Assembly: GCF_001280085.1 (NCBI RefSeq)
Contig: NZ_LGED01000091.1
Span: 62,001 to 126,000, forward strand
DNA length: 64,000 bases
Origin: Saccharothrix sp. NRRL B-16348
GTDB lineage: Bacteria; Actinomycetota; Actinomycetes; Mycobacteriales; Pseudonocardiaceae
Direction: 5' to 3'
The number at the start of each line of letters is the position of its first letter. Within the stretch, counting starts at the first letter, position 1. Below, piece after piece: positions 36,643 through 44,582 of this stretch. Below the pieces are notes generated by a model. The model was not told the origin of the DNA, ran no database searches, and saw nothing but the letters and a program-made list of their open reading frames with translations. Both the position numbers and the translations under genes were made by a program.

Positions 36643-37052
36643 GGGGCATACCTCCGGGCGAAAGCGGCGAAGCGGCGCAGCGACCATTTCACACCCGGCG
36701 CGAAGGCCAGGGTGAGCGGCAGGGCGATGTCCTCGGACCAGACCAGTTCGCTGCGCGCGTCACCGCGGGGGACGACGACGAACTCGCCGGTGCCGCGCAC
36801 GAGGCGGCCGGTGTGCTCGACCGCGCAGCGCACCGGCGGCTCCCACGCGGTGATGCGCATGGTGTCGGTGAACCCGAGCGGGCCGAGGCCGGTGAACGCC
36901 GCCAGCCCGCTGCCCTCGCCGGCGCCGTCGCCGCTGGTCACGCGGACGGTGGTGCCGAGCATCCACTCGCCCTGCCTGGCCCAGTCGGTCAGCGCCGCCC
37001 AGGTGGTCCCGGCCGGCGCCTCGACGGCGACGCGCAGGTCAAGCCGGGTCAT
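36639..37052 (-). CDS. SRPBCC/polyketide-cyclase-like protein
   Basis: A 137-residue START-like protein from ATG 37052. SRPBCC features: an N-terminal strand VAVEAPAGTTWAALTDWARQGEWM, central hydrophobic-ligand strands, and the final long helix (FAPGVKWSLRRFAAFARRYAP). Such proteins bind hydrophobic small molecules. It overlaps the DivIVA-like gene by 14 bp and tag by 4 bp, so it is part of a tight three-gene unit. The ligand and role are unknown. Confidence 0.8.
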   Translation of the reverse strand: MTRLDLRVAVEAPAGTTWAALTDWARQGEWMLGTTVRVTSGDGAGEGSGLAAFTGLGPLGFTDTMRITAWEPPVRCAVEHTGRLVRGTGEFVVVPRGDARSELVWSEDIALPLTLAFAPGVKWSLRRFAAFARRYAP

Positions 37053-37386
37053 GCTCCGGCTCCCGGTCGGGTTCGGGCGCCTGCTCGTGGTCGACGCCCA
37101 GCTCGGCCTCCAGTTCCGCGACGCGGTCGCGCAGCCGTTCGACCTCGTCGGCCAGGCGGTCGAGCGCCCAGTCCACCTCGGTCATCTTGTAGCCGCGCAG
37201 GACCTGCTGGAACTTCAGGTCGCGCACGTCGTCCGGGGTCACGTCGTCGGACGGCAGGCGGGTCGGCGACGCGCCCGGCGGCAGCGGCGCCAGTTCCTCG
37301 CCACGCCCGAACACCAACGCGGCCAGCAGGAAGACCACGGCCGCGACGAGCGCCATGACGACGATGTAGATGAGCGCTGAGGTCAC
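37039..37386 (-). CDS. DivIVA-domain small membrane protein (Rv1209-type)
   Basis: A 115-residue protein from GTG 37386. One N-terminal membrane helix (ALIYIVVMALVAAVVFLLAALVF, about 3-24) is followed by a proline-rich linker and a DivIVA-like domain, QQVLRGYKMTEVDWALDRLADE, then a coiled coil (RLRDRVAELEAELG) and acidic tail. M. tuberculosis Rv1209 has the same plan. Proteins of this type localise near growing poles or septa. It is the first gene of the unit with SRPBCC and tag. Confidence 0.85.
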   Translation of the reverse strand: MTSALIYIVVMALVAAVVFLLAALVFGRGEELAPLPPGASPTRLPSDDVTPDDVRDLKFQQVLRGYKMTEVDWALDRLADEVERLRDRVAELEAELGVDHEQAPEPDREPEHDPA

Positions 37387-37414
37387 GTGACGATCGTGAC
37401 ACATGCCCCTCGGG

Positions 37415-38077
37415 TCAGACCGACGAGAACACCACACAGCGCCGGGCGAGGACGGCGAGCCGCAGCGCGATGGCGATCGACACGACGGTCGCGGCGGTCA
37501 CCGGGGGCGACAGGAACAGCCGCGCCACGTCCAGGTAGGCGGTGGCGGCCAGGATCGCCACGTTGCTGAGCAGGGACAGGCCGACCGCGGCGACGGCGAC
37601 CGCGCCGCCGAGCCTGGCCAGGGTCACTGTGCTGACCGCCGTGCGGGCCAGCCGCCGTCCGATGAGCAGCGCGAGCACCGCCGCGCCCGCCGCGAACCAC
37701 GCCGACGTGTCGTTGAGCCGGGCGACGGTGAGGTACCAGTCGGGCGGCGGGGCGCTGAAGTCGTCCCAGGCGCCGATCCAGAACCTCCGGTTCAGCTCCC
37801 ACATGACGTAGGCGAGGGGGATGACCAGCATCACCGACCGCAGCGTGCGCGCGCCGTAGGCGAGGCCGAGCAGGCCCTGGTACTCGCGGGCGATGGCGGT
37901 GACCGGGCCGAACTCGGCGACGGCGCGGCGTTGCGCGTCCTCCTCGCCGAGCCCGCGGTCGAGGTGCGCGGCGGCGGCGTCGTGGAGGCTGTCCCTGGCC
38001 TCGGCGAGCAGGTCGTCCTTGACCGGGTCCGGTCCGCGCAGCCGCCGGTCCAGGGCGGTCACGTAGTCGTCGATCAC
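37415..38077 (-). CDS. HAAS-domain membrane protein paired with PadR
   Basis: A 220-residue protein from GTG 38077, overlapping the PadR stop as GTGA. N-terminal HAAS-like signalling domain (about 1-70: IDDYVTALDRRLRGPDPVKDDLLAEARDSLHDA, GEEDAQRRAVAEFGP) followed by four or five membrane helices (about 75-205). Such proteins are the usual partner of PadR-type regulators and are thought to transduce membrane signals. The pair is divergent from cydABDC and so may sense conditions relevant to respiration. Confidence 0.8.
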   Translation of the reverse strand: MIDDYVTALDRRLRGPDPVKDDLLAEARDSLHDAAAAHLDRGLGEEDAQRRAVAEFGPVTAIAREYQGLLGLAYGARTLRSVMLVIPLAYVMWELNRRFWIGAWDDFSAPPPDWYLTVARLNDTSAWFAAGAAVLALLIGRRLARTAVSTVTLARLGGAVAVAAVGLSLLSNVAILAATAYLDVARLFLSPPVTAATVVSIAIALRLAVLARRCVVFSSV

Positions 38078-38412
38078 GCCTGCGCCGGCCACGGCCCACC
38101 TCCCAGCACGCCCTCGATGGCGGTGGTGAACTCGCGCCACGCGGTGCGCTCGGCGGCGAGGGCGCGCTGGCCGGCCTTCGTGAGCCGGTACGTGCGGCGC
38201 TGCCGGCCGCCGACGGTGCTCCACTCGCTGGTCACCAGGCCGGCGGTCTCCAGCCGGCGCAGGGCCGGGTAGACGGTGCCGGTGGGCAGGTCGAGGGCGC
38301 CGCCGCTGCGCCGCTGCAACGCCTCGATGATGGCGTAGCCGTGCAGCCGGCCGCCGTCGAGCGTGGCCAGCAGTAGCGCGTCCAGATGCCCCCGCAACGC
38401 GTCGGACTTCAT
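38074..38412 (-). CDS. PadR family transcriptional regulator
   Basis: A 112-residue PadR regulator from ATG 38412: GHLDALLLATLDGGRLHGYAI, the recognition region TGTVYPALRRLETAGLVTS, wing GGRQRRTYRLTKAGQ, and a C-terminal helix. The gene is divergent from cydA across 89 bp that contain an inverted GTAGGCA/TGCCTAC pair, so it is the best candidate for a regulator of the cyd operon as well as itself. It is translated with a HAAS membrane protein. Confidence 0.88.
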   Translation of the reverse strand: MKSDALRGHLDALLLATLDGGRLHGYAIIEALQRRSGGALDLPTGTVYPALRRLETAGLVTSEWSTVGGRQRRTYRLTKAGQRALAAERTAWREFTTAIEGVLGGGPWPAQA

Positions 38413-38414
38413 GG

Positions 38415-38484
38415 GTAGGCACTCTACGGATCCAGGACCGGGGTGGGAATCCGGGACATCCCCGATGTTGAGTTGTCTGCCTAC
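38415..38484. promoter_or_regulatory. Inverted repeat in the PadR-cydA gap
   Basis: GTAGGCA (38415-38421) and TGCCTAC (38478-38484) are exact inverted copies in the 89-bp divergent gap. The second overlaps an AT-rich CTACATATAC stretch that could be the cydA -10 region, 10-20 bp before the start. A plausible PadR operator pair controlling both directions. Confidence 0.45.
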
Positions 38485-38501
38485 ATATACCGTCCCTACT
38501 C

Positions 38502-39668
38502 ATGGATGCTCTCGGACTGGCCCGGCTCCAGTTCGCCACCACGACGTCGTTCCACTTCCTGTTCGTGCTGCTGACGCTCGGACTGGTGACGTCGGTGGCG
38601 GTGATGCAGACCCGGGCCACGCTCTCCGCCGACCCCGTGCACGCCCGCATGACGCGCTTCTGGGGTCGGCTCTACGTGGTGAACTACGCGCTCGGCATCG
38701 CGACCGGCATCGTGATGGAGTTCCAGTTCGGGCTGAACTGGTCGGGCCTGTCGACGTTCGCCGGCGACGTGTTCGGCGCGCCGCTCGCGCTGGAGACGCT
38801 GGTGGCGTTCTTCCTGGAGTCGACGTTCCTCGGCCTGTGGATCTTCGGTTGGGACCGGCTGAACAAGTGGGCGCACCTGGCGCTGATCTGGCTGGTGGCG
38901 CTGACCGCGTTCGCCTCCGCGTTCTGGATCATGGTGGCGAACGCGTTCCTGCAGAACCCCGCCGGGCACGAGCTGCGCGACGGCGTGCTGCGGATGGTCG
39001 ACTTCTCGGCGTTGTTGGCCAACCCGACGTTCGGCACGGCGTTCCTGCACGTGTGCTTCGCGTCGCTGACCGTCGGCGGGGTGTTCCTGACCGGCGTGAG
39101 CGCCTACCACTTCATCCGCCGCACGACGGAGGTCGACTTCTTCCGCCGGTCGCTGCGGCTGGGCGTGGTGCTGACCGCGCTGGCCACGCCCATGCTGATC
39201 GGCTTCGGGTTCGGGCAGTTCCCGATCGTGGAGCGCCACCAGCCGGAGAAGTTCGACACGGTCGGCGGGCTGGACGGCGCCGGCCTCGGGTTCATGATCC
39301 AGATCGGGTTCGTGCTGCTGCTGGTGAGCTGGGCGACCGTGCCGCTGCTGTTCCGCGACTGGGTGGTGCGGCTGCGGTTCCCGCTGTACCTGATGGTGCT
39401 CGGCATCCCGCTGCCGTTCGTCGCGGCGATCGGCGGGTGGCTGTTCCGCGAGATCGGGCGGCAGCCGTGGCTGGTCCAAGGGGTGCTGACGACGCGGGAC
39501 GCGATGTCGCACGTGAGCGCGGACCAGATGCTCGTGTCGTTCATCGCGTTCACGGCGGTGTTCGCGGTGCTCGCGGTCGCCGACTGGGTGCTGATCGCCC
39601 GGTTGGCGCGGCGTGGACCGGTTTCCTCGGACGAGGCGCCGGTGTCGCCCCTCGTCCCGGCTCTGTGA
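38502..39668 (+). CDS. cydA: Cytochrome bd oxidase subunit I, Q-loop-less
   Basis: A 388-residue CydA against roughly 450-520 in the family. Haem positions match E. coli as I remember it: His18 (b595 ligand), Glu98 and Glu106 (FGAPLALETLVAFFLEST), His183 (FLHVCFAS, b558), Met265 (FMIQIGF, second b558 ligand), Glu317 and Arg320 (REIGRQPW). Between helix 6 and the Met265 helix only about 15 residues remain (VERHQPEKFDTVGGL), where E. coli has the roughly 130-residue Q loop bearing the quinol-binding Lys and Glu. The Arg two residues before that Met is replaced by Gly. So oxygen chemistry looks intact while the quinol site is missing or rebuilt. First gene of cydABDC. Confidence 0.9.
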   Translation: MDALGLARLQFATTTSFHFLFVLLTLGLVTSVAVMQTRATLSADPVHARMTRFWGRLYVVNYALGIATGIVMEFQFGLNWSGLSTFAGDVFGAPLALETLVAFFLESTFLGLWIFGWDRLNKWAHLALIWLVALTAFASAFWIMVANAFLQNPAGHELRDGVLRMVDFSALLANPTFGTAFLHVCFASLTVGGVFLTGVSAYHFIRRTTEVDFFRRSLRLGVVLTALATPMLIGFGFGQFPIVERHQPEKFDTVGGLDGAGLGFMIQIGFVLLLVSWATVPLLFRDWVVRLRFPLYLMVLGIPLPFVAAIGGWLFREIGRQPWLVQGVLTTRDAMSHVSADQMLVSFIAFTAVFAVLAVADWVLIARLARRGPVSSDEAPVSPLVPAL

Positions 39669-39678
39669 GGGGTGTGTC

Positions 39679-40524
39679 GTGGAAGGTGTCTGGGTTGTCC
39701 TGCTGGCGTTCCTGACCTGCGGTTACTTCGCGTTGGCCGGGTTCGACTACGGGGTCGGGGTGCTGTTGCGGCTGGTCGGGCGGGACGAGCGGTCTCGGCG
39801 GGCGGTGTTGCGGGCGGTGACGCCGTTCTTCCTCGGCAACGAGGTGTGGCTGGTCGCGGCGGTGGGTGTGCTGTTCGGCGCGTTCCCCCGGCTGGAGGGC
39901 GAGTTGCTGTCGTCGCAGCACACGGTGTTCGCGGTGCTGTTGTCCGGGTTGGTGTGCTTCACGGTCGCGGTGCAGCTGCGGTCGCCCGGGTGGGACTTCC
40001 TGTTGGTGGGCGGCGCGGTCGTGGTCGCGGTCGGGTGGGGCGTGCTGCTGGGGCGCGTGCTCGGCGGGCCGGTGTGGCTGTGGGGCGCGGGGATGGTGGT
40101 GCTGTTCTCGTTGCACGGGGCGGTGTTCCTGGCTTGGCGGTTGTCGGGTGAGCTGCGGGAGCGGGCGTCGCGGATCGCGGGTCTGCTGGTGCTGCCCGGT
40201 GCGGGTTTCGTGGTGGCGGCGGTGGTGACGGCCGGGTCCGTGCCGGTGCCCGCGTTCGGGGTGACGGCGGTGGTGGCTCTGGGGTTGTTGGGTGGTGTTT
40301 GGGTGGCGTTGCGGGCGGGGCGGCATCGGGTGGCTTTCGGGTGCAGCGCGCTGCTGTGCGCGTTGCCGGTGGTGGGCGTGTTCGGGGCGCGGTCGGTGGT
40401 GACGGTGTCGGTGATGGCGGACGTGTCGACGTTGCGGGTGCTGACGTGGGCGGCGGTCGTGGTGGTGCCGTTGGTGCTGGTGTTCCAGTGGGCGACTTGG
40501 CGGATGTCCCGTGCGGCACGTTGA
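39679..40524 (+). CDS. cydB: Cytochrome bd oxidase subunit II (short)
   Basis: A 281-residue CydB (family usually about 330-380), from GTG 39679 behind GAGGGG; the longer frame upstream is the tail of cydA. Signature blocks are present: ALAGFDYGVGVLLR near residue 22, FFLGNEVWLVAAVGVLFGAFP near 55, and a final helix LTWAAVVVVPLVLVFQWATW. Loops between helices are shorter than usual. It pairs with CydA as the second membrane subunit. Overlaps cydD by 14 bp. Confidence 0.9.
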   Translation: MEGVWVVLLAFLTCGYFALAGFDYGVGVLLRLVGRDERSRRAVLRAVTPFFLGNEVWLVAAVGVLFGAFPRLEGELLSSQHTVFAVLLSGLVCFTVAVQLRSPGWDFLLVGGAVVVAVGWGVLLGRVLGGPVWLWGAGMVVLFSLHGAVFLAWRLSGELRERASRIAGLLVLPGAGFVVAAVVTAGSVPVPAFGVTAVVALGLLGGVWVALRAGRHRVAFGCSALLCALPVVGVFGARSVVTVSVMADVSTLRVLTWAAVVVVPLVLVFQWATWRMSRAAR

Positions 40525-42298
40525 CCGGGGGTACGTCGTCGTCCTGGCCGTGTTGGCGGTGCTGACGGCGGTGGTGGTGTTGGCGCAGGCCGAGGTGTTG
40601 GCGGCGGTGCTGGGTGGCGCTTGGTCCGCGTGGTGGTTGGTGGCGGTGGTCCTGGTGCGCGCGGGCGTGGTGTGGGGCGGGCGGGTCGTGACGCAGCGCT
40701 GTGCGGCGTCGATGAAGGCTTCGTTGCGCAAGCGCGTGTTGCGCGGATCCACGGGGTCTTCCGGGACTTCGGGGTCCGTGATCACGCTCGTGGTGAAGGG
40801 GTTGGACGCGGTGGAGCCGTACTTCGCCGGGTACCTGCCGCAAGTCGTGGTGGCGGCTGTGGTGCCGGTCGCGGTGGTGGTGCGGTTGTCGTTCGCGGAC
40901 CTGACGTCGGCGGTGGTGGTGCTGGTGACGTTGCCGCTGGTGCCGGTGTTCGCCGCGCTGGTCGGCCTGCACACCCGGGACCGGACGCGGGCGCAGTGGG
41001 AGGGGCTGGCGGTGGTCGGCGGGCACTTCCTGGACGTGGTGCGCGGGTTGGGCACGTTGAAGGTGTTCGGGCGGGCGGCGGCGCAGGCGGCGACCGTGCG
41101 GTCGATGGCGGGGGCGCACGCGGCGGCGACGATGCGGACGCTGCGGGTCGCGTTCCTGTCGGCGCTGGTGCTGGAGCTGGTGGCGACGTTGTCGGTGGCG
41201 CTGGTGGCGGTGCCGGTGGGGTTGCGGCTGCTGCACGGCGGGGTGACGTTGCAGGTGGCGCTGCTGGTGCTGCTGCTGGCGCCGGAGGCGTACCTGCCGC
41301 TGCGGTCGGCGGGCTCGCAGTTCCACGCGTCGGCCGAAGGGCTGGCCGTGCTGGACGCCGTCGCCGCGCAAGGGTCCCCGGCCGCGGCTACGCAGGGATC
41401 CCCGCCTGCGCCTGCGCAAGGGTCCCCGACCGCGCCTGTGCAGGGATCCCCGGCTGCGGCTGTGCAAGGGTCCCCGACCGCGCCTGCGCAGGGATCCCCG
41501 GCTGTGGCCGTGCAAGGGTCCCCGGCTGTGGCTGCGCAGGGGTCCCCGCCGGGGGGATCCCCGGTTTCGATACTGCCAGGGAGGACCGACGAAAAGGGGT
41601 CGTCGAACGCGGCCTGTGGACAACTCGGCGAGCGGTCCGGTGCGGTGGTGGGCGGGGTGTCGGTGAGCGGTGTGGTGGTGGGTGCGGTGCGGGCACCCGA
41701 TCTGCGGACCGCCGAGATCGTGGTGGAACGGGTCGTGGTCCGGTACCCGGGGCGGGAGGCGTTGGGCGGCATGTCGTTGCGGATCGCGGCCGGCGAGAGG
41801 GTGGCGTTGGCAGGGCCCAGCGGGGTCGGGAAGAGCACGTTGTTGGCCGTGCTGATGGGGTTCGTGACGCCCGCGTCGGGGCGGGTGCTGGTCGGCGGGG
41901 TGGACCTGCGCGAGATCGACCGCGATTCGTGGTTGCGGCAGCTCGCGTGGGTGCCGCAGCGGCCGACGCTGTTCCCCGGCACGGTCGGCGAGAACATCGC
42001 GCTCGGCTCGACCGGTGACGTGCGCGCCGCCGCGGCCGAGATGGGGTTGGCGCACCTGGTCGACGCCGAGCACCCGCTGTCCTCCGGTGAACGGCAGCGG
42101 GTCGCGTTGGCACGCGCGCTGGTGCGGGACGACGCGCGGATGCTGCTGCTGGACGAGCCGACGTCCCGGCTGGACGCCGGCACCGAGGACGCGGTGCTGC
42201 GGGCGACGCGGCGGCTCGCGTCCGGGCGGACGGCGGTCGTCGTGGCGCACCGGCCCGTGGTGCTCGGCGAGGTCGACCGGGTGGTGGCGTTCGGATGA
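40511..42298 (+). CDS. cydD: Thiol exporter CydD with in-frame tandem repeat in the linker
   Basis: A 595-residue ABC half-transporter needed for assembly of cytochrome bd (CydDC exports cysteine/glutathione-type thiols). The six-helix membrane domain is about 1-285; the nucleotide-binding domain is about 400-595, with Walker A GPSGVGKST, Q-loop WVPQRPTLFPG, signature LSSGERQR and Walker B MLLLDEPTSRLD. The two are joined by a low-complexity linker of eight 8-residue units (QGSPAAAT, QGSPPAPA, QGSPTAPV and so on) coded by a 24-bp tandem repeat. Start is taken at GTG 40511, overlapping cydB; coupled to cydC. Confidence 0.9.
   Translation: MRHVDRGYVVVLAVLAVLTAVVVLAQAEVLAAVLGGAWSAWWLVAVVLVRAGVVWGGRVVTQRCAASMKASLRKRVLRGSTGSSGTSGSVITLVVKGLDAVEPYFAGYLPQVVVAAVVPVAVVVRLSFADLTSAVVVLVTLPLVPVFAALVGLHTRDRTRAQWEGLAVVGGHFLDVVRGLGTLKVFGRAAAQAATVRSMAGAHAAATMRTLRVAFLSALVLELVATLSVALVAVPVGLRLLHGGVTLQVALLVLLLAPEAYLPLRSAGSQFHASAEGLAVLDAVAAQGSPAAATQGSPPAPAQGSPTAPVQGSPAAAVQGSPTAPAQGSPAVAVQGSPAVAAQGSPPGGSPVSILPGRTDEKGSSNAACGQLGERSGAVVGGVSVSGVVVGAVRAPDLRTAEIVVERVVVRYPGREALGGMSLRIAAGERVALAGPSGVGKSTLLAVLMGFVTPASGRVLVGGVDLREIDRDSWLRQLAWVPQRPTLFPGTVGENIALGSTGDVRAAAAEMGLAHLVDAEHPLSSGERQRVALARALVRDDARMLLLDEPTSRLDAGTEDAVLRATRRLASGRTAVVVAHRPVVLGEVDRVVAFG
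41369..41560 (+). repeat. 24-bp x 8 in-frame minisatellite in cydD
   Basis: Eight consecutive 24-bp units begin at 41369, 41393, 41417, 41441, 41465, 41489, 41513 and 41537. Each starts CA(A/G)GG(G/A)TCCCCG and encodes QGSP plus four small residues. Units largely alternate CAAGGGTCC and CAGGGATCC versions. Since the unit is a multiple of three, gain or loss of copies would keep the frame, so length should vary between strains. Confidence 0.95.
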
Positions 42299-43839
42299 GG
42301 CGACTGGTGCTCGCGGTGGCCGCCGGGGTGGCCGCCGAACTCGCCGGGATCGGGCTCATGACCACCGCCGTGTGGCTCATCACGCGTGCCGCCGGGCAGC
42401 CGCCGCTGTCGGCGTTGACGGTCGCGATCGTGGCGGTGCGGACGCTGGCCCTGGCGCGCGGCGGTCTGCGGTACGCCGAGCGGCTGGCCGGGCACTCGGC
42501 CGTGCTGCGGCACCTGGCGGAGGTGCGCGGCCGGGTGTACGACGCGTTGCTGCGCCGCCCGCTCGCCAGAGGTGACGCGCTCACCCGGCTCGTGTCCGAT
42601 GTGGACGCTGTGCAGGACGCGTGGCTGCGGTGCGCGCTGCCGGGTGCGGTGGCGGTCGTGGTGGGCGTGGTGGCGTTGGTCGCGACGGGCTTCGCGTGGC
42701 CGTTGGCGGTCGGGTTGGTGGTCACGGTGTGCGTCATCCCGTGGGCCGCTCACGCGGTGGCGGTGCGGCACTTGAGGGTGCTCGCGCCGTTGCGGTCGGA
42801 GTTGGCGGAACGGACCGTCGTGCTGCTGGACGGTGCCGCGGAGCTGACGGCTTTCGGCGCCTTGGACCGTGAACTGGACGCGACCGGCCGGGTGGTCGAC
42901 GCGCTGGCGGAGCGGGAACGGCGGGGCGGGCTCGGCGCGGCGGCGTTGGCGGCGTTGGCCGTGGTCGTGCAGTTCGGGGTGGCGTTGGCGTTCCTGCGGT
43001 CCGGTGCGCCGGCGCACGTCGTGCTCGGCTCGGTGGCGGTGCTGGAGGTGACGGTGCCGTTGGCGGCGGCGGCTCAGCGGTGGGCGGAGGTGCGGGGGTC
43101 GGTCGGACGGGTGCGGGAGGCGTTGCGGGCGGTGGAGGCGCCGGTGCCGGACGTGGAGCTGCCCGCAGGGAGGGTTGGCGTGGTGGGTGCGAGCGGGGCG
43201 GGGAAGAGCACTTTTCTGCGGGCGTTGGCCGCCGCGCACCCCGGCGTCGCCAAGGGGGTGCTGGACGACGCGCACGTCTTCCACGCCACCGTGGAGGCGA
43301 ACGTGCGGCTCGCCCGGCCGGAGGCGTCACGGGAGGAGTTGGACCGGGTGGCCGAGTTGGTGGACTTGGACGTGCCGTGGGACACCGTCGTCGGCGAGGA
43401 CGGCGACGCGTTGTCCGGCGGTCAGCGGCAACGCCTGCTGCTGGCACGTGCCCTGCTGGCCGACCCGGACGTGCTGCTGCTGGACGAGCCGGTGGAGGGT
43501 CTGGCCGTCGAACACGGTGACGCCGTGCTGCGCCGCGTGCTCGACCACGCCCGAGGCACCGTCGTGCTGGTCACGCACCGGCTCGCGCCGCTGGTCGACT
43601 TCGACCGGATCGTGGTGTTCGAGGACGGCCACATCACCCAGGACGGCACGCACGCCGAACTGGTGCGGACCCCCGGCTACTACCGCGACCGCTGGAGCAC
43701 CGAGCGCATGGCGGGCCGGTCCTCGGCGGGCACGTCCACCGGCGACGGCAGCCACTCGCCGTCGAACGGCACGAACTGCGTCAACGTCGACGACGCCACC
43801 GGCACGCCGCACCGGCGCAGCGCGGTGACCGCGATCTGA
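42295..43839 (+). CDS. cydC: Thiol exporter CydC with shortened ATPase domain
   Basis: A 514-residue partner of CydD, starting at ATG 42295 overlapping the cydD stop as ATGA. Membrane domain about 1-270. In the ATPase domain Walker A VGASGAGKST is soon followed by AKGVLDDAHVFHATVEANVRL, leaving about 22 residues between Walker A Lys and HVF where about 50 are usual; no Q-loop glutamine is seen. Signature LSGGQRQR, Walker B VLLLDEPVEGL and switch VTHR are present. After YYRDRWSTERM the frame continues for some 43 codons as antisense of gpgS, giving a 160-bp convergent overlap. The site may still be completed by CydD in the heterodimer. Confidence 0.88.
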   Translation: MRRLVLAVAAGVAAELAGIGLMTTAVWLITRAAGQPPLSALTVAIVAVRTLALARGGLRYAERLAGHSAVLRHLAEVRGRVYDALLRRPLARGDALTRLVSDVDAVQDAWLRCALPGAVAVVVGVVALVATGFAWPLAVGLVVTVCVIPWAAHAVAVRHLRVLAPLRSELAERTVVLLDGAAELTAFGALDRELDATGRVVDALAERERRGGLGAAALAALAVVVQFGVALAFLRSGAPAHVVLGSVAVLEVTVPLAAAAQRWAEVRGSVGRVREALRAVEAPVPDVELPAGRVGVVGASGAGKSTFLRALAAAHPGVAKGVLDDAHVFHATVEANVRLARPEASREELDRVAELVDLDVPWDTVVGEDGDALSGGQRQRLLLARALLADPDVLLLDEPVEGLAVEHGDAVLRRVLDHARGTVVLVTHRLAPLVDFDRIVVFEDGHITQDGTHAELVRTPGYYRDRWSTERMAGRSSAGTSTGDGSHSPSNGTNCVNVDDATGTPHRRSAVTAI

Positions 43840-44582
43840 GCCGCCATCGGCCCGAGCTGCCGCAGGTCCCGGTTGCGGTGCTTGCGCACACCCAGGTTGA
43901 CCTGCGCGATCCCGGCCAGGCCGTACCGGGTGTGCGCGTCGAGCAGCAGGCCGATCTCCACGCCGTAACCGGGCGCGAACGGCACCGACTCCAGGAACTC
44001 GCGCGTGCCCGCGTACTCGCCGCCCAACGGCTGCACGACGCCCGCCAGCTCGGGCCGCAGGGCGTTGAGCAGCGGCCGGGCCGCCAACTCGGTGACCCGG
44101 CCGCCGCCGGTGCTCTCCAGCCGCAACGGCCGCCGGTAGAAGCCCTTGACCAGGTGCACGTCGTCACGGGTGAGCAGCGGGCCGAGGAGGGCGGGCACGA
44201 AGTCCGGATCGGGGTCGACCAGGTCGGAGTCGAGGAACACGACCAGGTCGCCGGTGGTGGCGGCCAGCGAACGCCAGAGGACCTCGCCCTTGCCGGGCCG
44301 GGGCGCCAGGTCCGGCAGCACGTCGGTCCGGTGCACGACCCGTGCCCCGGCGGCGGCCGCGCGGGCGGCCGTGTCGTCGGTGGAGCCGGAGTCGACGACC
44401 ACGAGTTCGTCCACGAGAGTGCCCAGGAGCGGGCGGACCACGGCGACGACGTCGGCCACCGTCTCCTCTTCGTTCAGGGCCGGGAGGACGACGCTGACCG
44501 TGCGGTTCCCCTTGTGGGCGAGGAGTTCTGGGGCGGTCCACTGTGGACGTTGCCACGTGTTGGCCGCGAACCAGTCGGTCAT
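43680..44582 (-). CDS. gpgS: Glucosyl-3-phosphoglycerate synthase
   Basis: A 300-residue GT81 enzyme that transfers glucose to 3-phosphoglycerate, the first step of methylglucose lipopolysaccharide synthesis. SVVLPALNEEETVADVV opens the nucleotide-binding domain; the metal-binding DxD is in VFLDSDLVDPDPDFVP; acceptor blocks include QPLGGEYAGTREFLESVPF and GYGVEIGLL. ATG 44582 shares a base with the folP2 stop (TGATG). The order gpgS-folP2 matches Rv1208-Rv1207. Its 3' end is overlapped by the read-through tail of cydC. Confidence 0.94.
   Translation of the reverse strand: MTDWFAANTWQRPQWTAPELLAHKGNRTVSVVLPALNEEETVADVVAVVRPLLGTLVDELVVVDSGSTDDTAARAAAAGARVVHRTDVLPDLAPRPGKGEVLWRSLAATTGDLVVFLDSDLVDPDPDFVPALLGPLLTRDDVHLVKGFYRRPLRLESTGGGRVTELAARPLLNALRPELAGVVQPLGGEYAGTREFLESVPFAPGYGVEIGLLLDAHTRYGLAGIAQVNLGVRKHRNRDLRQLGPMAAQIAVTALRRCGVPVASSTLTQFVPFDGEWLPSPVDVPAEDRPAMRSVLQRSR

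Noticed and set aside
41369..41560. The tandem repeats as a CRISPR array
   Set aside because: Units are contiguous with no unique spacers, in frame within cydD, and no cas genes are present.
39550..43284. A 1244-residue open frame antisense to cydABDC
   Set aside because: Long antisense frames are normal in very GC-rich DNA; composition is Arg/Pro/Thr/His-rich without domains, and the opposite strand holds four clear genes.
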